DNA from: Oscillospiraceae bacterium
GTDB lineage: Bacteria; Bacillota; Clostridia; Oscillospirales; CAG-272
Direction of reading: 5' to 3'
NCBI GenBank assembly: GCA_015063655.1
Contig: SVTU01000059.1
Coordinates: 1 to 8,540 of the forward strand
DNA length: 8,540 nt
Position 1 is the first letter of the stretch; each line of letters starts with the position of its first letter. Below, in pieces: positions 1-5,343 of this stretch. The notes below the pieces were generated by a model that saw only the letters and a list, made by a program, of their open reading frames with translations, was not told the origin of the DNA and made no database searches. A program made the translations under genes and the position numbers.

Positions 1-80
1 CCCACGTCGGCAAGATATGTGTCCTTGCGGACAAGGTCAGCGGCGGCTTGCAGCCGCCGTGACAGCAAATTGTGTTTCAT
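1..80 (-). CDS. trmK: 5' end of tRNA (adenine(22)-N1)-methyltransferase, TrmK family (partial)
   Basis: Only the first 26 codons and part of the next lie inside the window; the gene continues past the left edge. The visible residues contain SRRLQAAADLV and end in LADVG. This is how TrmK/YqfN proteins begin: a short helix with S(K/R)RL, then the first strand and glycine of the S-adenosylmethionine-binding Rossmann fold. TrmK methylates N1 of A22 in tRNA in the cytosol. The start is supported by an AGGAGG-type ribosome binding site at about 88-93. The gene lies downstream of the DUF1858 gene on the same strand, with a hairpin between them. Another class I methyltransferase is possible because so little is visible. 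Confidence 0.66.
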   Translation of the reverse strand, partial: MKHNLLSRRLQAAADLVRKDTYLADV

Positions 81-106
81 ATACTATCCTCCTGCAAGAA
101 AGGAAA

Positions 107-153
107 GAGCCGCACGCCCGCCGCACAACACAATGGGCGGCGGCGCACGGCTC
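107..153 (-). terminator. Hairpin terminator or attenuator between the DUF1858 gene and trmK
   Basis: An imperfect GC-rich inverted repeat has outer arms GAGCCG (107-112) and CGGCTC (148-153) and further GC pairing inside. Read on the minus strand it is followed by TTTCCTTTCTT (106-96), a broken U-tract. It lies 18 bases past the DUF1858 stop, and the trmK ribosome binding site follows within about 15 bases. It could end the DUF1858 transcript or allow partial read-through into trmK, because no separate trmK promoter is obvious. Confidence 0.55.
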
Positions 154-171
154 TTCACATCTCACAGCTTG

Positions 172-372
172 TTATTTGGATGCGAGAAAATCGTTGATCT
201 TCTTGATCAGCGCATCAGCGTCGGTTCCGTGAACCATGCAAGCCATCTCGATGGACTCGCCTCTGGCAGAGGGGCATCCGAGGCAATGCATTCCGATTTC
301 AAAAAAGAATTGAGCCGTTTCGGGGGCCTTGTCCAGCACGTCGCCGATCAGGCTGTCTTTTGTTACGACCAT
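172..372 (-). CDS. DUF1858 domain protein (hybrid-cluster-associated redox disulfide type)
   Basis: A complete 66-residue cytosolic protein consisting only of a DUF1858 domain. The motif GMHCLGCPSA (residues 27-36) carries Cys30 and Cys33 in a CxxC arrangement, followed by ESIEMACMVHG (39-49) with a third cysteine at 45. This is the hallmark of the small domain annotated as 'hybrid cluster protein-associated redox disulfide' (TIGR03980-like). Its chemistry is not firmly known; a redox-active or metal-binding cysteine pair is the usual inference. The length is normal for the family, and there is no signal peptide or membrane segment. A ribosome binding site reading AAGGAGC on the minus strand lies just upstream of the start. 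A consensus promoter about 65 bases further up drives it. No hybrid cluster protein gene is visible nearby. Confidence 0.88.
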   Translation of the reverse strand: MVVTKDSLIGDVLDKAPETAQFFFEIGMHCLGCPSARGESIEMACMVHGTDADALIKKINDFLASK

Positions 373-438
373 AGTTTGCTCCTTTCCGAAGAAGCGTTTT
401 CCAAAGGAAAACCCTCTTCCTAAATCTATTCCTTATAT

Positions 439-467
439 ATTATATATCCAAAACGCTCCCGTGTCAA
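439..467 (-). promoter_or_regulatory. Sigma-A promoter for the DUF1858 gene
   Basis: On the minus strand there is a perfect -35 hexamer TTGACA (467-462), a 17-base spacer and a perfect -10 hexamer TATAAT (444-439). Transcription would begin near 432, giving a leader of about 60 bases before the DUF1858 start at 372. The stretch from 468 to 568, between this promoter and the prfB promoter, is AT-rich and shows no gene. Confidence 0.85.
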
Positions 468-568
468 CCGTATTGCCCATTTTTTTGCCGCATTTTCGTG
501 AGAGTGTTACAAAAAAGAAAAATCTTCCTTCGCTTTTTTCTTAAAATCTGCTTTGTGTGAAAAAGTGC

Positions 569-597
569 TTGCAAATTGGGAAAATCTATGCTATAAT
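569..597 (+). promoter_or_regulatory. Extended -10 sigma-A promoter for prfB
   Basis: TTGCAA (569-574) and a perfect TATAAT (592-597) are separated by 17 bases. TGC precedes the -10, which gives an extended -10 element. Transcription should start near 604, leaving about 50 bases of leader. That leader contains a short hairpin (CGCAG/CTGCG) and the ribosome binding site AAGGAG at 644-649. Confidence 0.85.
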
Positions 598-653
598 AGT
601 ACAGTTAATGAGGAAAGCAGGCGGCGGGCGCAGCTCGCTGCGGAAGGAGAAAT

Positions 654-1763
654 ATGATCGTAGCACTTGAGGATGCCAAATATAAATTGATCGGGATGCG
701 GGCAGAGCTTGCAGAGCTTGGCTCGGCTCTTCGCATTGACGAGCTTCGGGCACTTGCCGAGGAGCTGGATGCACAGACGCTTGATCCCAACTTTTGGAGC
801 AATCAGGAAAATTCCTCCAAGGTCTTGCAGAAGGTGAAGCAGACCAAGGACACCATCGCCGACTACGAGGCACTGTGCGGCCGTCTTGAGGACGCCATCA
901 CCTTGGCCGAAATGGCGATTGAGGAGAATGACGAGGCATACGTTGAGGAGGTTCAAGGCGAGCTTGATGCCATCGTGAAGGCCGAGGAGGAGAAGAGGAT
1001 CGAGATCCTTCTTTCGGGCGAATATGACAGAAACAACGCCATCGTGTCCTTCCACCCGGGTGCGGGCGGAACCGAGGCACAGGACTGGGCGCAGATGCTG
1101 TACCGCATGATCACCCGTTGGGCCGAGCGCCACAATTACAAATATAAGCTGTTGGACTGGCTGGACGGCGAGGAGGCGGGACTGAAGAGTGCCACCATCA
1201 AGGTGGAGGGCATGAACGCCTACGGATATCTCAAGAGCGAGAACGGCGTACACCGTCTTGTGCGTGTTTCTCCCTTTGATGCCGCAGGACGTCGCCAGAC
1301 GTCGTTTGCCTCTATTGAGGTCATGCCCGAGTTTGACAACATCGACAAGGTAGAGATCCGAGATGAGGACATCGAGATCACCGCGCACCGCTCCAGCGGT
1401 GCGGGCGGTCAGCATATCAACAAGACCGACTCCGCTATCCGCATTCTGCACAAGCCCACGGGTATTGTGGTGGGCTGTCAGACCGAGCGCTCTCAGCTTC
1501 AGAACAAGGAAACGGCCATGAAGATGCTCAAGGCAAAGCTGATGGAGATCAAGATCCGTGAGCGTTTGGATACCATCGAGGATATCCAGGGCAACAAGAC
1601 CAACATCGAGTGGGGCGCACAGATCCGCTCGTACGTCTTTATGCCGTATACGCTGGCCAAGGACACCCGCACGGGCTACGAGGATGGCAACATCTCTGCT
1701 GTGATGGACGGAGAGATCGACGGATTTATCAACGCCTACCTGAAGGCCAATTCGGGGAATTAA
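654..1763 (+). CDS. prfB: Peptide chain release factor 2 (RF2)
   Basis: A 369-residue class I release factor that recognises UAA and UGA in the ribosomal A site and triggers peptidyl-tRNA hydrolysis. The N-terminal helical domain is followed by GAGGTEAQDW (136-145), the stop-codon-reading tripeptide SPF (206-208) and the catalytic GGQ (251-253) within SSGAGGQHINKT. SPF and GGQ fall one residue from their E. coli RF2 positions, so the protein is full length. RF2 genes often contain a programmed +1 frameshift near codon 26, at CTT followed by TGA. Here that place reads CTT CGC (729-734), in frame, with no internal stop, so production should not depend on the frameshift. The ATG at 654 has AAGGAG four bases upstream. 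Unusually for Bacillota, secA is not adjacent in the visible sequence; the neighbours are the DUF1858/trmK pair and the rpmG operon. Confidence 0.97.
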   Translation: MIVALEDAKYKLIGMRAELAELGSALRIDELRALAEELDAQTLDPNFWSNQENSSKVLQKVKQTKDTIADYEALCGRLEDAITLAEMAIEENDEAYVEEVQGELDAIVKAEEEKRIEILLSGEYDRNNAIVSFHPGAGGTEAQDWAQMLYRMITRWAERHNYKYKLLDWLDGEEAGLKSATIKVEGMNAYGYLKSENGVHRLVRVSPFDAAGRRQTSFASIEVMPEFDNIDKVEIRDEDIEITAHRSSGAGGQHINKTDSAIRILHKPTGIVVGCQTERSQLQNKETAMKMLKAKLMEIKIRERLDTIEDIQGNKTNIEWGAQIRSYVFMPYTLAKDTRTGYEDGNISAVMDGEIDGFINAYLKANSGN

Positions 1764-1779
1764 CAGAGAATAGAGTATG

Positions 1780-1815
1780 TTGAGGGGCGCTTTTTAGGCA
1801 AAAAGTGCCCCTCAA
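1780..1815 (+). terminator. Long stem-loop after prfB, terminator-like without a U-tract
   Basis: The arms TTGAGGGGCGCTTTTT and AAAAAGTGCCCCTCAA form a 16-bp stem with one G-U pair and an AGGC loop, 16 bases after the prfB stop. The bases after it (GCTCTCCC) are not U-rich, so it is not a classic intrinsic terminator. It may still protect the mRNA 3' end or be the end of a repeat. The position favours a role in ending the prfB message. Confidence 0.5.
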
Positions 1816-1989
1816 GCTCTCCCAAAAACCCATCAAGGAGCTATGCACAAAACCCCTTTCAAGGTTTTCATCCACCTTTTCTAAAAGGCGGCGCGGACTT
1901 TTGACGCGTAGCCCCAAGGTCTTAGCGAGGCGAACGGTGACAGCGCACCGCATGTGTGGATATATTGAAAAAATAATTTCAAAAAAGTG
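1816..1989. other. Noncoding spacer with a GC-rich, possibly repeat-derived block
   Basis: This stretch holds no gene I can support. Bases 1880-1955 are GC-rich and unlike the AT-rich promoter DNA that follows, and they contain a small palindrome, CCTTTT-CT-AAAAGG (1877-1890). A minus-strand reading frame (1729-1953) is open here but overlaps the end of prfB, has no ribosome binding site and matches no family I know. It may be a remnant of a dispersed repeat, which is inference only. Confidence 0.3.
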
Positions 1990-2018
1990 TTGACAAGCCC
2001 TCTAAAGAGTGATATAAT
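1990..2018 (+). promoter_or_regulatory. Consensus promoter of the rpmG-secE-nusG-rplK-rplA operon
   Basis: A perfect TTGACA (1990-1995) and a perfect TATAAT (2013-2018) are separated by 17 bases. The start site is predicted near A2025. This matches the strong promoters expected for ribosomal protein operons. No further promoter was seen between here and rplA. Confidence 0.92.
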
Positions 2019-2024
2019 AGTTCT

Positions 2025-2165
2025 ACCTCTGCGAGTAGGCTTTTTTGTTGCGGAATGCGCCAAGGTCGATGCGACCTGTCCGCAATGCCTTTCGGTGAGG
2101 GAGGTACACGGGCAAGCGAAGCTTTTCGCTCTGTCTAATAATTTGATAATGGAGGTGCCGCAACA
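2025..2165 (+). promoter_or_regulatory. Structured 5' leader of the rpmG operon
   Basis: About 140 bases lie between the predicted start site and rpmG. An early T-run (2041-2046) is followed by a long hairpin. Its outer arms are TTGCGGA (2048-2054) and TCCGCAA (2079-2085), and its inner stem is AGGTCG (2063-2068) with CGACCT (2072-2077), with an asymmetric internal loop. A second hairpin is AGCGAA (2115-2120) with TTCGCT (2125-2130) around GCTT. The ribosome binding site GGAGGTG is at 2151-2157. I do not recognise it as a known riboswitch or tRNA. It may be a ribosomal-protein autoregulatory leader. Confidence 0.5.
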
Positions 2166-2327
2166 ATGGCGAATGAAGCGAGAGTCAAGATCACTCTGGT
2201 TTGCACTGAGTGCAAGCGGAGAAACTATGACACGAAGAAAAACAAGAAGAATGACCCCGACAGGCTTGAAATGAAAAAGCATTGTCCCTTCTGCCGCAAG
2301 CACACTCTTCACAAAGAATCCAAGTAA
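2166..2327 (+). CDS. rpmG: Large ribosomal subunit protein bL33
   Basis: A 53-residue protein starting MANEARVKITLVCTECKRRN. It contains two CxxC pairs (Cys13/Cys16 and Cys40/Cys43, the latter in HCPFCRKHT), so it is the zinc-binding C+ form of bL33. The motif NYDTKKNKKNDPDRLEMKK between the pairs and the length are typical of the family. bL33 sits near the E site of the 50S subunit. The start is fixed by GGAGGTG (2151-2157), eight bases upstream of the ATG. It is the first gene of the operon, and secE begins 17 bases after its stop. The zinc-binding form is often paired with a cysteine-free paralogue used under zinc limitation; no second copy is in this window. Confidence 0.95.
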   Translation: MANEARVKITLVCTECKRRNYDTKKNKKNDPDRLEMKKHCPFCRKHTLHKESK

Positions 2328-2344
2328 GTAAGGAGAAGAAGAGT

Positions 2345-2596
2345 ATGGCAGATAAGGAAAAGAAGGTCGCACAGGTCGAGACGAAACCCCAAAAGCAAAA
2401 AAAGAAGGGTAAGCTCAGAGAGGGCTGGCGCGGCTTCCGCAGCGAAACGAAGAAGATCGTTTGGCCGACTTGGAAGCAGGTGCTGAAGAGCACAGGCGTG
2501 GTTCTTGTGATTATCCTGGTCTGCGCTGTGATTATCGGTGCGCTGGACTTTGCGTTTGGTATGGGTATCGCCGAGCTTACGAAGCTGTTCTCTTAA
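2345..2596 (+). CDS. secE: Protein translocase subunit SecE
   Basis: An 83-residue single-span form of SecE, the subunit that clamps SecY in the plasma-membrane translocon. A lysine-rich cytosolic N-terminus (residues 1-28) precedes the conserved amphipathic segment RSETKKIVWPTWKQV (32-46). One hydrophobic span follows at about 50-75 (VVLVIILVCAVIIGAL). The length is normal for the short Gram-positive SecE. An upstream in-frame ATG at 2282 would lie inside rpmG. The ATG at 2345 is preferred because AAGGAG (2330-2335) stands nine bases before it. It lies between rpmG and nusG, the widely conserved arrangement, with only 12 bases before nusG, so all are co-transcribed. Confidence 0.97.
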   Translation: MADKEKKVAQVETKPQKQKKKGKLREGWRGFRSETKKIVWPTWKQVLKSTGVVLVIILVCAVIIGALDFAFGMGIAELTKLFS

Positions 2597-2608
2597 CGGG
2601 AGAGCCGT

Positions 2609-3145
2609 ATGAGTGATATTAATGAGATGAATGTCGGCCTGAGATGGTATGTGGCGCACACCTACTCCGGTTACGAAAACAAGGTTAAGGCAAGCCTTGA
2701 AAAGATCATCGAAAACCGTGGATTGTCCCATCTGATCTACGACATCAAGATTCCCGTGGAAACCGTGATCGAGAAGAACGGTGACGTGGAAAAAGAGGTC
2801 GAGCTGAAGATCTTCCCGAGCTACGTTCTCATCAAGATGGTGATGAACGAGGAGAGCTGGCATGCCGTGAGAAACATCACGGGTGTTACGGGCTTTGTTG
2901 GCCCCGGGTCCCGCCCCACGCCCTTGACGGACGAGGAGGTAGAGGCGCTGAACATCGAGCAGAAGAGAGTGGAGCTTGCCTTCAAGGTGGGCGACGCTGT
3001 CAAGATCTCGGAGGGTCTCTTCCAGGGATACGACGGAACGGTACAGGCGATTTCCGAGGATCTCAAAAAGGTTACGGTGCTTGTCAGACGCGGCAGCCGT
3101 GACATGCCTGTTGAGCTTGACGTCAATTCGATCAAGCTTGCTTAA
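2609..3145 (+). CDS. nusG: Transcription termination/antitermination factor NusG
   Basis: A 178-residue two-domain NusG. The N-terminal NGN domain (about 10-118) starts with LRWYVAHTYSGYENKV and contains ELKIFPSYVLIKM (65-77) and the VTGFVGPG loop (93-100). It contacts the RNA polymerase clamp and modulates pausing. The KOW domain (about 125-160) begins FKVGDAVKISEGLFQGYDG; it is the part that contacts Rho or ribosomal protein uS10 in other bacteria. The length matches the family, with no extra inserted domain. A GGGAG ribosome binding site lies seven bases before the ATG. Gene order secE-nusG-rplK is the usual one. A 79-base spacer with two hairpins separates it from rplK. Confidence 0.97.
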   Translation: MSDINEMNVGLRWYVAHTYSGYENKVKASLEKIIENRGLSHLIYDIKIPVETVIEKNGDVEKEVELKIFPSYVLIKMVMNEESWHAVRNITGVTGFVGPGSRPTPLTDEEVEALNIEQKRVELAFKVGDAVKISEGLFQGYDGTVQAISEDLKKVTVLVRRGSRDMPVELDVNSIKLA

Positions 3146-3148
3146 GAA

Positions 3149-3196
3149 GCGGCCAAGGCCGCAACGTGGGAGGGAGAAAAAATTGAAGTCTCCCGC
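3149..3196 (+). promoter_or_regulatory. nusG-rplK intergenic hairpins, candidate L1 autoregulatory site
   Basis: Two stem-loops fill the spacer. The first is GCGGC/GCCGC around CAAG (3149-3162). The second pairs GTGGGAG (3166-3172) with CTCCCGC (3190-3196), seven pairs including one G-U, around a purine-rich loop. An alternative pairing is GGGAGA (3172-3177) with TCTCCC (3189-3194). L1 represses many rplK-rplA operons by binding a mRNA hairpin that mimics its 23S rRNA site. Position and the GGGAG/CTCCC stem fit that role, but I cannot confirm the L1 consensus loop. Confidence 0.38.
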
Positions 3197-3207
3197 ACAA
3201 ACCACAT

Positions 3208-3222
3208 AGGAGGAAAATGTAA
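3208..3222 (+). other. Ribosome binding site followed by a start-stop (ATG TAA) before rplK
   Basis: AGGAGG (3208-3213) is followed three bases later by ATG TAA (3217-3222), a minimal start-stop pair. The true rplK ATG comes at 3225, eleven bases after the AGGAGG. The three-base gap to the decoy ATG is shorter than optimal, so use of this start is uncertain. Confidence 0.5.
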
Positions 3223-3224
3223 TT

Positions 3225-3650
3225 ATGGCAAAGAAAGTATTAGGTTATATCAAGCTGCAGTTGCCTGCCGGTAAGGCAACGCCTCAGCCTCCCGTAGGTC
3301 CTGCTCTGGGTCAGTACGGTGTGGCTATTCCCGTATTCACCAAGGAATTCAACGAGAGAACCAAGAACGACATCGGCCTGATCATTCCCGTTGTTATCAC
3401 GGTTTACGCTGACCGTTCCTTCACCTTCATCACAAAGACCCCTCCCGCACCCGTTCTGATCAAGAAGGCGGCAGGTATTGAGTCGGGCTCGGGTAAGCCC
3501 AACAAGACCAAGGTTGCTACGATCACCACCGAGCAGGTGCGCAAGATCGCTGAGACCAAGATGCCTGACCTGAACGCTGCTTCCATCGAGGCTGCTATGA
3601 GCATGATCGCAGGAACCGCACGCAGCATGGGCGTTGTTGTTGAGGACTAA
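3225..3650 (+). CDS. rplK: Large ribosomal subunit protein uL11
   Basis: A 141-residue uL11, the protein at the base of the stalk that, with 23S rRNA, forms the GTPase-associated centre bound by translation factors. The N-terminal domain has KLQLPAGKATPQPPVGPALGQ (10-30), with the prolines associated with thiostrepton sensitivity. The C-terminal RNA-binding domain includes GSGKPNKTKVATITTEQVRKIAE (88-110) and ends IAGTARSMGVVVED. The segment after GPALGQ reads YGVAIPVF (31-38), where most uL11 proteins have HGVNIM-F, an unusual substitution in a very conserved stretch. Length and all other landmarks are standard. rplA starts 13 bases after the stop with its own AGGAGG, so the pair is translated from one message. 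Confidence 0.97.
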   Translation: MAKKVLGYIKLQLPAGKATPQPPVGPALGQYGVAIPVFTKEFNERTKNDIGLIIPVVITVYADRSFTFITKTPPAPVLIKKAAGIESGSGKPNKTKVATITTEQVRKIAETKMPDLNAASIEAAMSMIAGTARSMGVVVED

Positions 3651-3663
3651 GGAGGGATAGAAC

Positions 3664-4350
3664 ATGGGAAAGAAATATATTGACAGCGCAAAGCTGATTG
3701 ACAAGAGCAAAATGTATGATCCTTCCGAGGCTCTGGACCTCGTATGCCAGACTTCCAAGGCAAAGTTCGATGAGACCATCGAGATCCACGTTCGCTTGGG
3801 TGTTGACTCCCGCCACGCTGACCAGCAGGTCAGAGGTGCCGTAGTTCTTCCCAACGGAACGGGTAAGAAGGTTAAGGTTCTCGTATTCGCTAAGGGCGAC
3901 AACGTGCAGAAGGCACTTGACGCAGGCGCAGACTACGCAGGCGGCGCAGAGTATGCCGAGAAGATCCAGACCGAGAACTGGTTTGATTTCGACGTTGTTG
4001 TTGCAAGCCCCGACATGATGGGCGTGATCGGTAAGCTCGGTAAGGTCCTCGGACCTAAGGGCTTGATGCCTTCTCCCAAGGCAGGTACCGTTACCCCCGA
4101 CGTAGCACGTGCTGTTACCGAGGCTAAGGCAGGTAAGATCGAGTACCGTCTTGACAAGACCAACATCATCCATTGCCCCATTGGTAAGGCTTCCTTTGGC
4201 GCTGAGAAGCTCGCTGAGAACTTCAACACGCTGATGAGTGCCGTTATCAAGGCAAAGCCCGCTGCCGCTAAGGGTCAGTACATCAAGAGCTGCGTGATCG
4301 CCAGCACGATGGGCCCCGGCATCAAGATCAACCAGGCAAAGCTTGGCTGA
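3664..4350 (+). CDS. rplA: Large ribosomal subunit protein uL1
   Basis: A 228-residue uL1, the mobile L1-stalk protein that helps move deacylated tRNA out of the E site and often represses its own operon. It contains GVDSRHADQQVRGAVVLPNG (46-65), the L1 signature KLGKVLGPKGLMPSPKAGT (124-142) within domain II, and the C-terminal KGQYIKSCVIASTMGPGIKI. Length is normal. AGGAGGG lies nine bases upstream of the ATG. It is the last gene of the operon here: a strong terminator begins 14 bases after the stop, and no rplJ-rplL pair follows. The codons, like those of rplK, look more uniform than in the sugar genes downstream, as expected for high expression. Confidence 0.97.
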   Translation: MGKKYIDSAKLIDKSKMYDPSEALDLVCQTSKAKFDETIEIHVRLGVDSRHADQQVRGAVVLPNGTGKKVKVLVFAKGDNVQKALDAGADYAGGAEYAEKIQTENWFDFDVVVASPDMMGVIGKLGKVLGPKGLMPSPKAGTVTPDVARAVTEAKAGKIEYRLDKTNIIHCPIGKASFGAEKLAENFNTLMSAVIKAKPAAAKGQYIKSCVIASTMGPGIKINQAKLG

Positions 4351-4363
4351 TAGCAGGGTAATC

Positions 4364-4405
4364 AAAAGAGGCTGTCTCAAATGTGCATTTGAGACAGCCT
4401 CTTTT
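4364..4405. terminator. Strong bidirectional intrinsic terminator after rplA
   Basis: A perfect 20-bp inverted repeat (4364-4383 and 4386-4405) contains the arm AAAGAGGCTGTCTCA. It ends in a T-run on the plus strand and has TTTTGATT on the minus strand. It lies between two convergent genes, rplA and the AraC-type regulator, so it can stop transcription from both sides. The same arm recurs in the terminator at 8415-8456. Confidence 0.92.
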
Positions 4406-4424
4406 TGTATTGCTTTTTGGGTGA

Positions 4425-4445
4425 GAGCGTTTGCATATGACGCTC
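4425..4445. repeat. Short inverted repeat downstream of the regulator gene
   Basis: GAGCGT (4425-4430) and ACGCTC (4440-4445) form a 6-bp stem around nine bases in the 99-base spacer between the terminator and the regulator stop. It lacks a T-run on either strand, so a terminator role is doubtful. Nothing else was recognised in the spacer. Confidence 0.35.
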
Positions 4446-4504
4446 CTTGCAGGCTTTTGAAATGCAACTTACATGATAGTACAGAAAAGCCGAAAAGTCA
4501 AGAG

Positions 4505-5293
4505 TTAGGTGTGAGAATGGCGGAAGGCAGAGGGGCTGGTGCCGGTTTCCGCCCGAAATACCTTGCAAAAATAGGCCGTATCCGAAAAGCCGCATCGGCG
4601 AGCGACCTCATGAACGGGCGGAGCTTCCTTTGAGAGCAGTAAAAGACCCGCCTGCCGTATACGGACGGCACGAAGGAAAGCCGTGGGGGTGGTATGCTCG
4701 CCGTCCTTGAAAAGGCGGTAGAGCAGGGAGGGGGATATGCCTGCGGCATGTGCTACGTCACCCACCGAGATATCCGTTTGGAAGCGATCCTCAATAAATT
4801 GCTTGGCTTTGGTCAGTGCAGGCGGGCAGGCACAGGCATTGTAGGTCGTGAAGTAAGCCGTGATCATGTCGTATATGCCCCCTGCCACGGCCGCAGGGGA
4901 CGCAAGGCTTTGGCAAAGGGCAAAGCAGGTGCGGATGCGGTCGTACATGGCGGGAAGAGGGGCATAGGAAAACGGCTCTGCCTCAAAATAGCGAAAAATC
5001 CCCTCGGCGGCAGGCCCGTCAAAACTCGTCCAGGCGGTGACGAAGGTGTCGCCTGCGGCATGGTAACGCATGGGATACCCCTTTTTCATAAAGATAGCCG
5101 TGCCCGCTCCCAGCGTGACGGTGCGGTCGGGGGCATGGAAGATACCCTCGCCCTCCTTGATAAACAGAATTTGATGAACAGGAGCGCCGTTCGGGCGGTC
5201 GCAGGGCTGCTGTTGGTGGTGGGTGCTGACCATAAAGACGTGAAGTGGCAAAAGCTCCGTCTTTTTTTCGTGAATGGGCTTGATGTGGGTCAT
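4505..5293 (-). CDS. AraC-family transcriptional regulator with N-terminal cupin domain
   Basis: A 262-residue cytosolic regulator. The N-terminal half holds a cupin-like AraC ligand-binding region (about 37-85: HQILFIKEGEGIF, then LGAGTAIFMKKGYPMRYHAAG). The C-terminal half has two helix-turn-helix motifs. The first (about 176-197) is ISVGDVAHAAGISPSLLYRLF; the second is in VHEVARRCGFSDTAYFCKVF, and GTSPSAFR completes the family signature (251-258). Regulators of this layout usually bind a sugar and activate an adjacent glycoside utilisation gene. Here the adjacent divergent gene is a beta-galactosidase, so a galactoside or plant oligosaccharide signal is the natural inference; the ligand itself is not readable. 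The ATG at 5293 has AAGGAGC four bases upstream on the minus strand. A consensus promoter lies 70-100 bases away and overlaps the galactosidase promoter. Confidence 0.92.
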   Translation of the reverse strand: MTHIKPIHEKKTELLPLHVFMVSTHHQQQPCDRPNGAPVHQILFIKEGEGIFHAPDRTVTLGAGTAIFMKKGYPMRYHAAGDTFVTAWTSFDGPAAEGIFRYFEAEPFSYAPLPAMYDRIRTCFALCQSLASPAAVAGGIYDMITAYFTTYNACACPPALTKAKQFIEDRFQTDISVGDVAHAAGISPSLLYRLFKDGEHTTPTAFLRAVRIRQAGLLLLSKEAPPVHEVARRCGFSDTAYFCKVFRAETGTSPSAFRHSHT

Positions 5294-5313
5294 GATGCTC
5301 CTTAGGTGTAGGA

Positions 5314-5343
5314 TTTTTATATTTTTAGAAATTTTTTATATTT
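5314..5343 (+). promoter_or_regulatory. AT-rich direct repeat, candidate AraC-type binding site
   Basis: TTTTTATATTT occurs at 5314-5324 and again at 5333-5343, 19 bases apart and so on nearly the same face of the helix. The second copy runs into the -35 hexamer of the galactosidase promoter. AraC-family activators typically bind two direct repeats about two turns apart with the proximal one overlapping the -35, so the placement fits. Low sequence complexity limits confidence. Confidence 0.4.

Noticed and set aside
515..542. AAGAAAAA / TTTTTCTT inverted repeat upstream of prfB
   Set aside because: The stem is almost all A-T with an 11-base loop, in AT-rich DNA where such matches arise by chance.
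591..1451. 286-codon minus-strand frame opposite prfB
   Set aside because: prfB on the plus strand has all RF2 motifs; the minus frame has none and would overlap the prfB promoter.
2023..2046. Hairpin plus T6 right after the rpmG promoter as an attenuator
   Set aside because: Only part of the left arm would be transcribed from the predicted start near 2025, leaving about three base pairs.
2040..2160. Possible tRNA gene in the rpmG leader
   Set aside because: No T-loop GGTTC-A-A motif, acceptor pairing or cloverleaf spacing could be found.
2282..2344. Longer N-terminus for SecE
   Set aside because: It would start inside rpmG and lacks a ribosome binding site, while the ATG at 2345 has a good one.
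2309..3205. 298-codon minus-strand frame opposite secE-nusG
   Set aside because: It is antisense to two unmistakable genes and has no family resemblance.
3595..4467. 290-codon minus-strand frame opposite rplA
   Set aside because: It is antisense to rplA and runs through the terminator.
4694..5305. 203-codon open frame on the plus strand
   Set aside because: It is the antisense shadow of the AraC-type regulator, whose cupin and helix-turn-helix motifs are clear on the minus strand.
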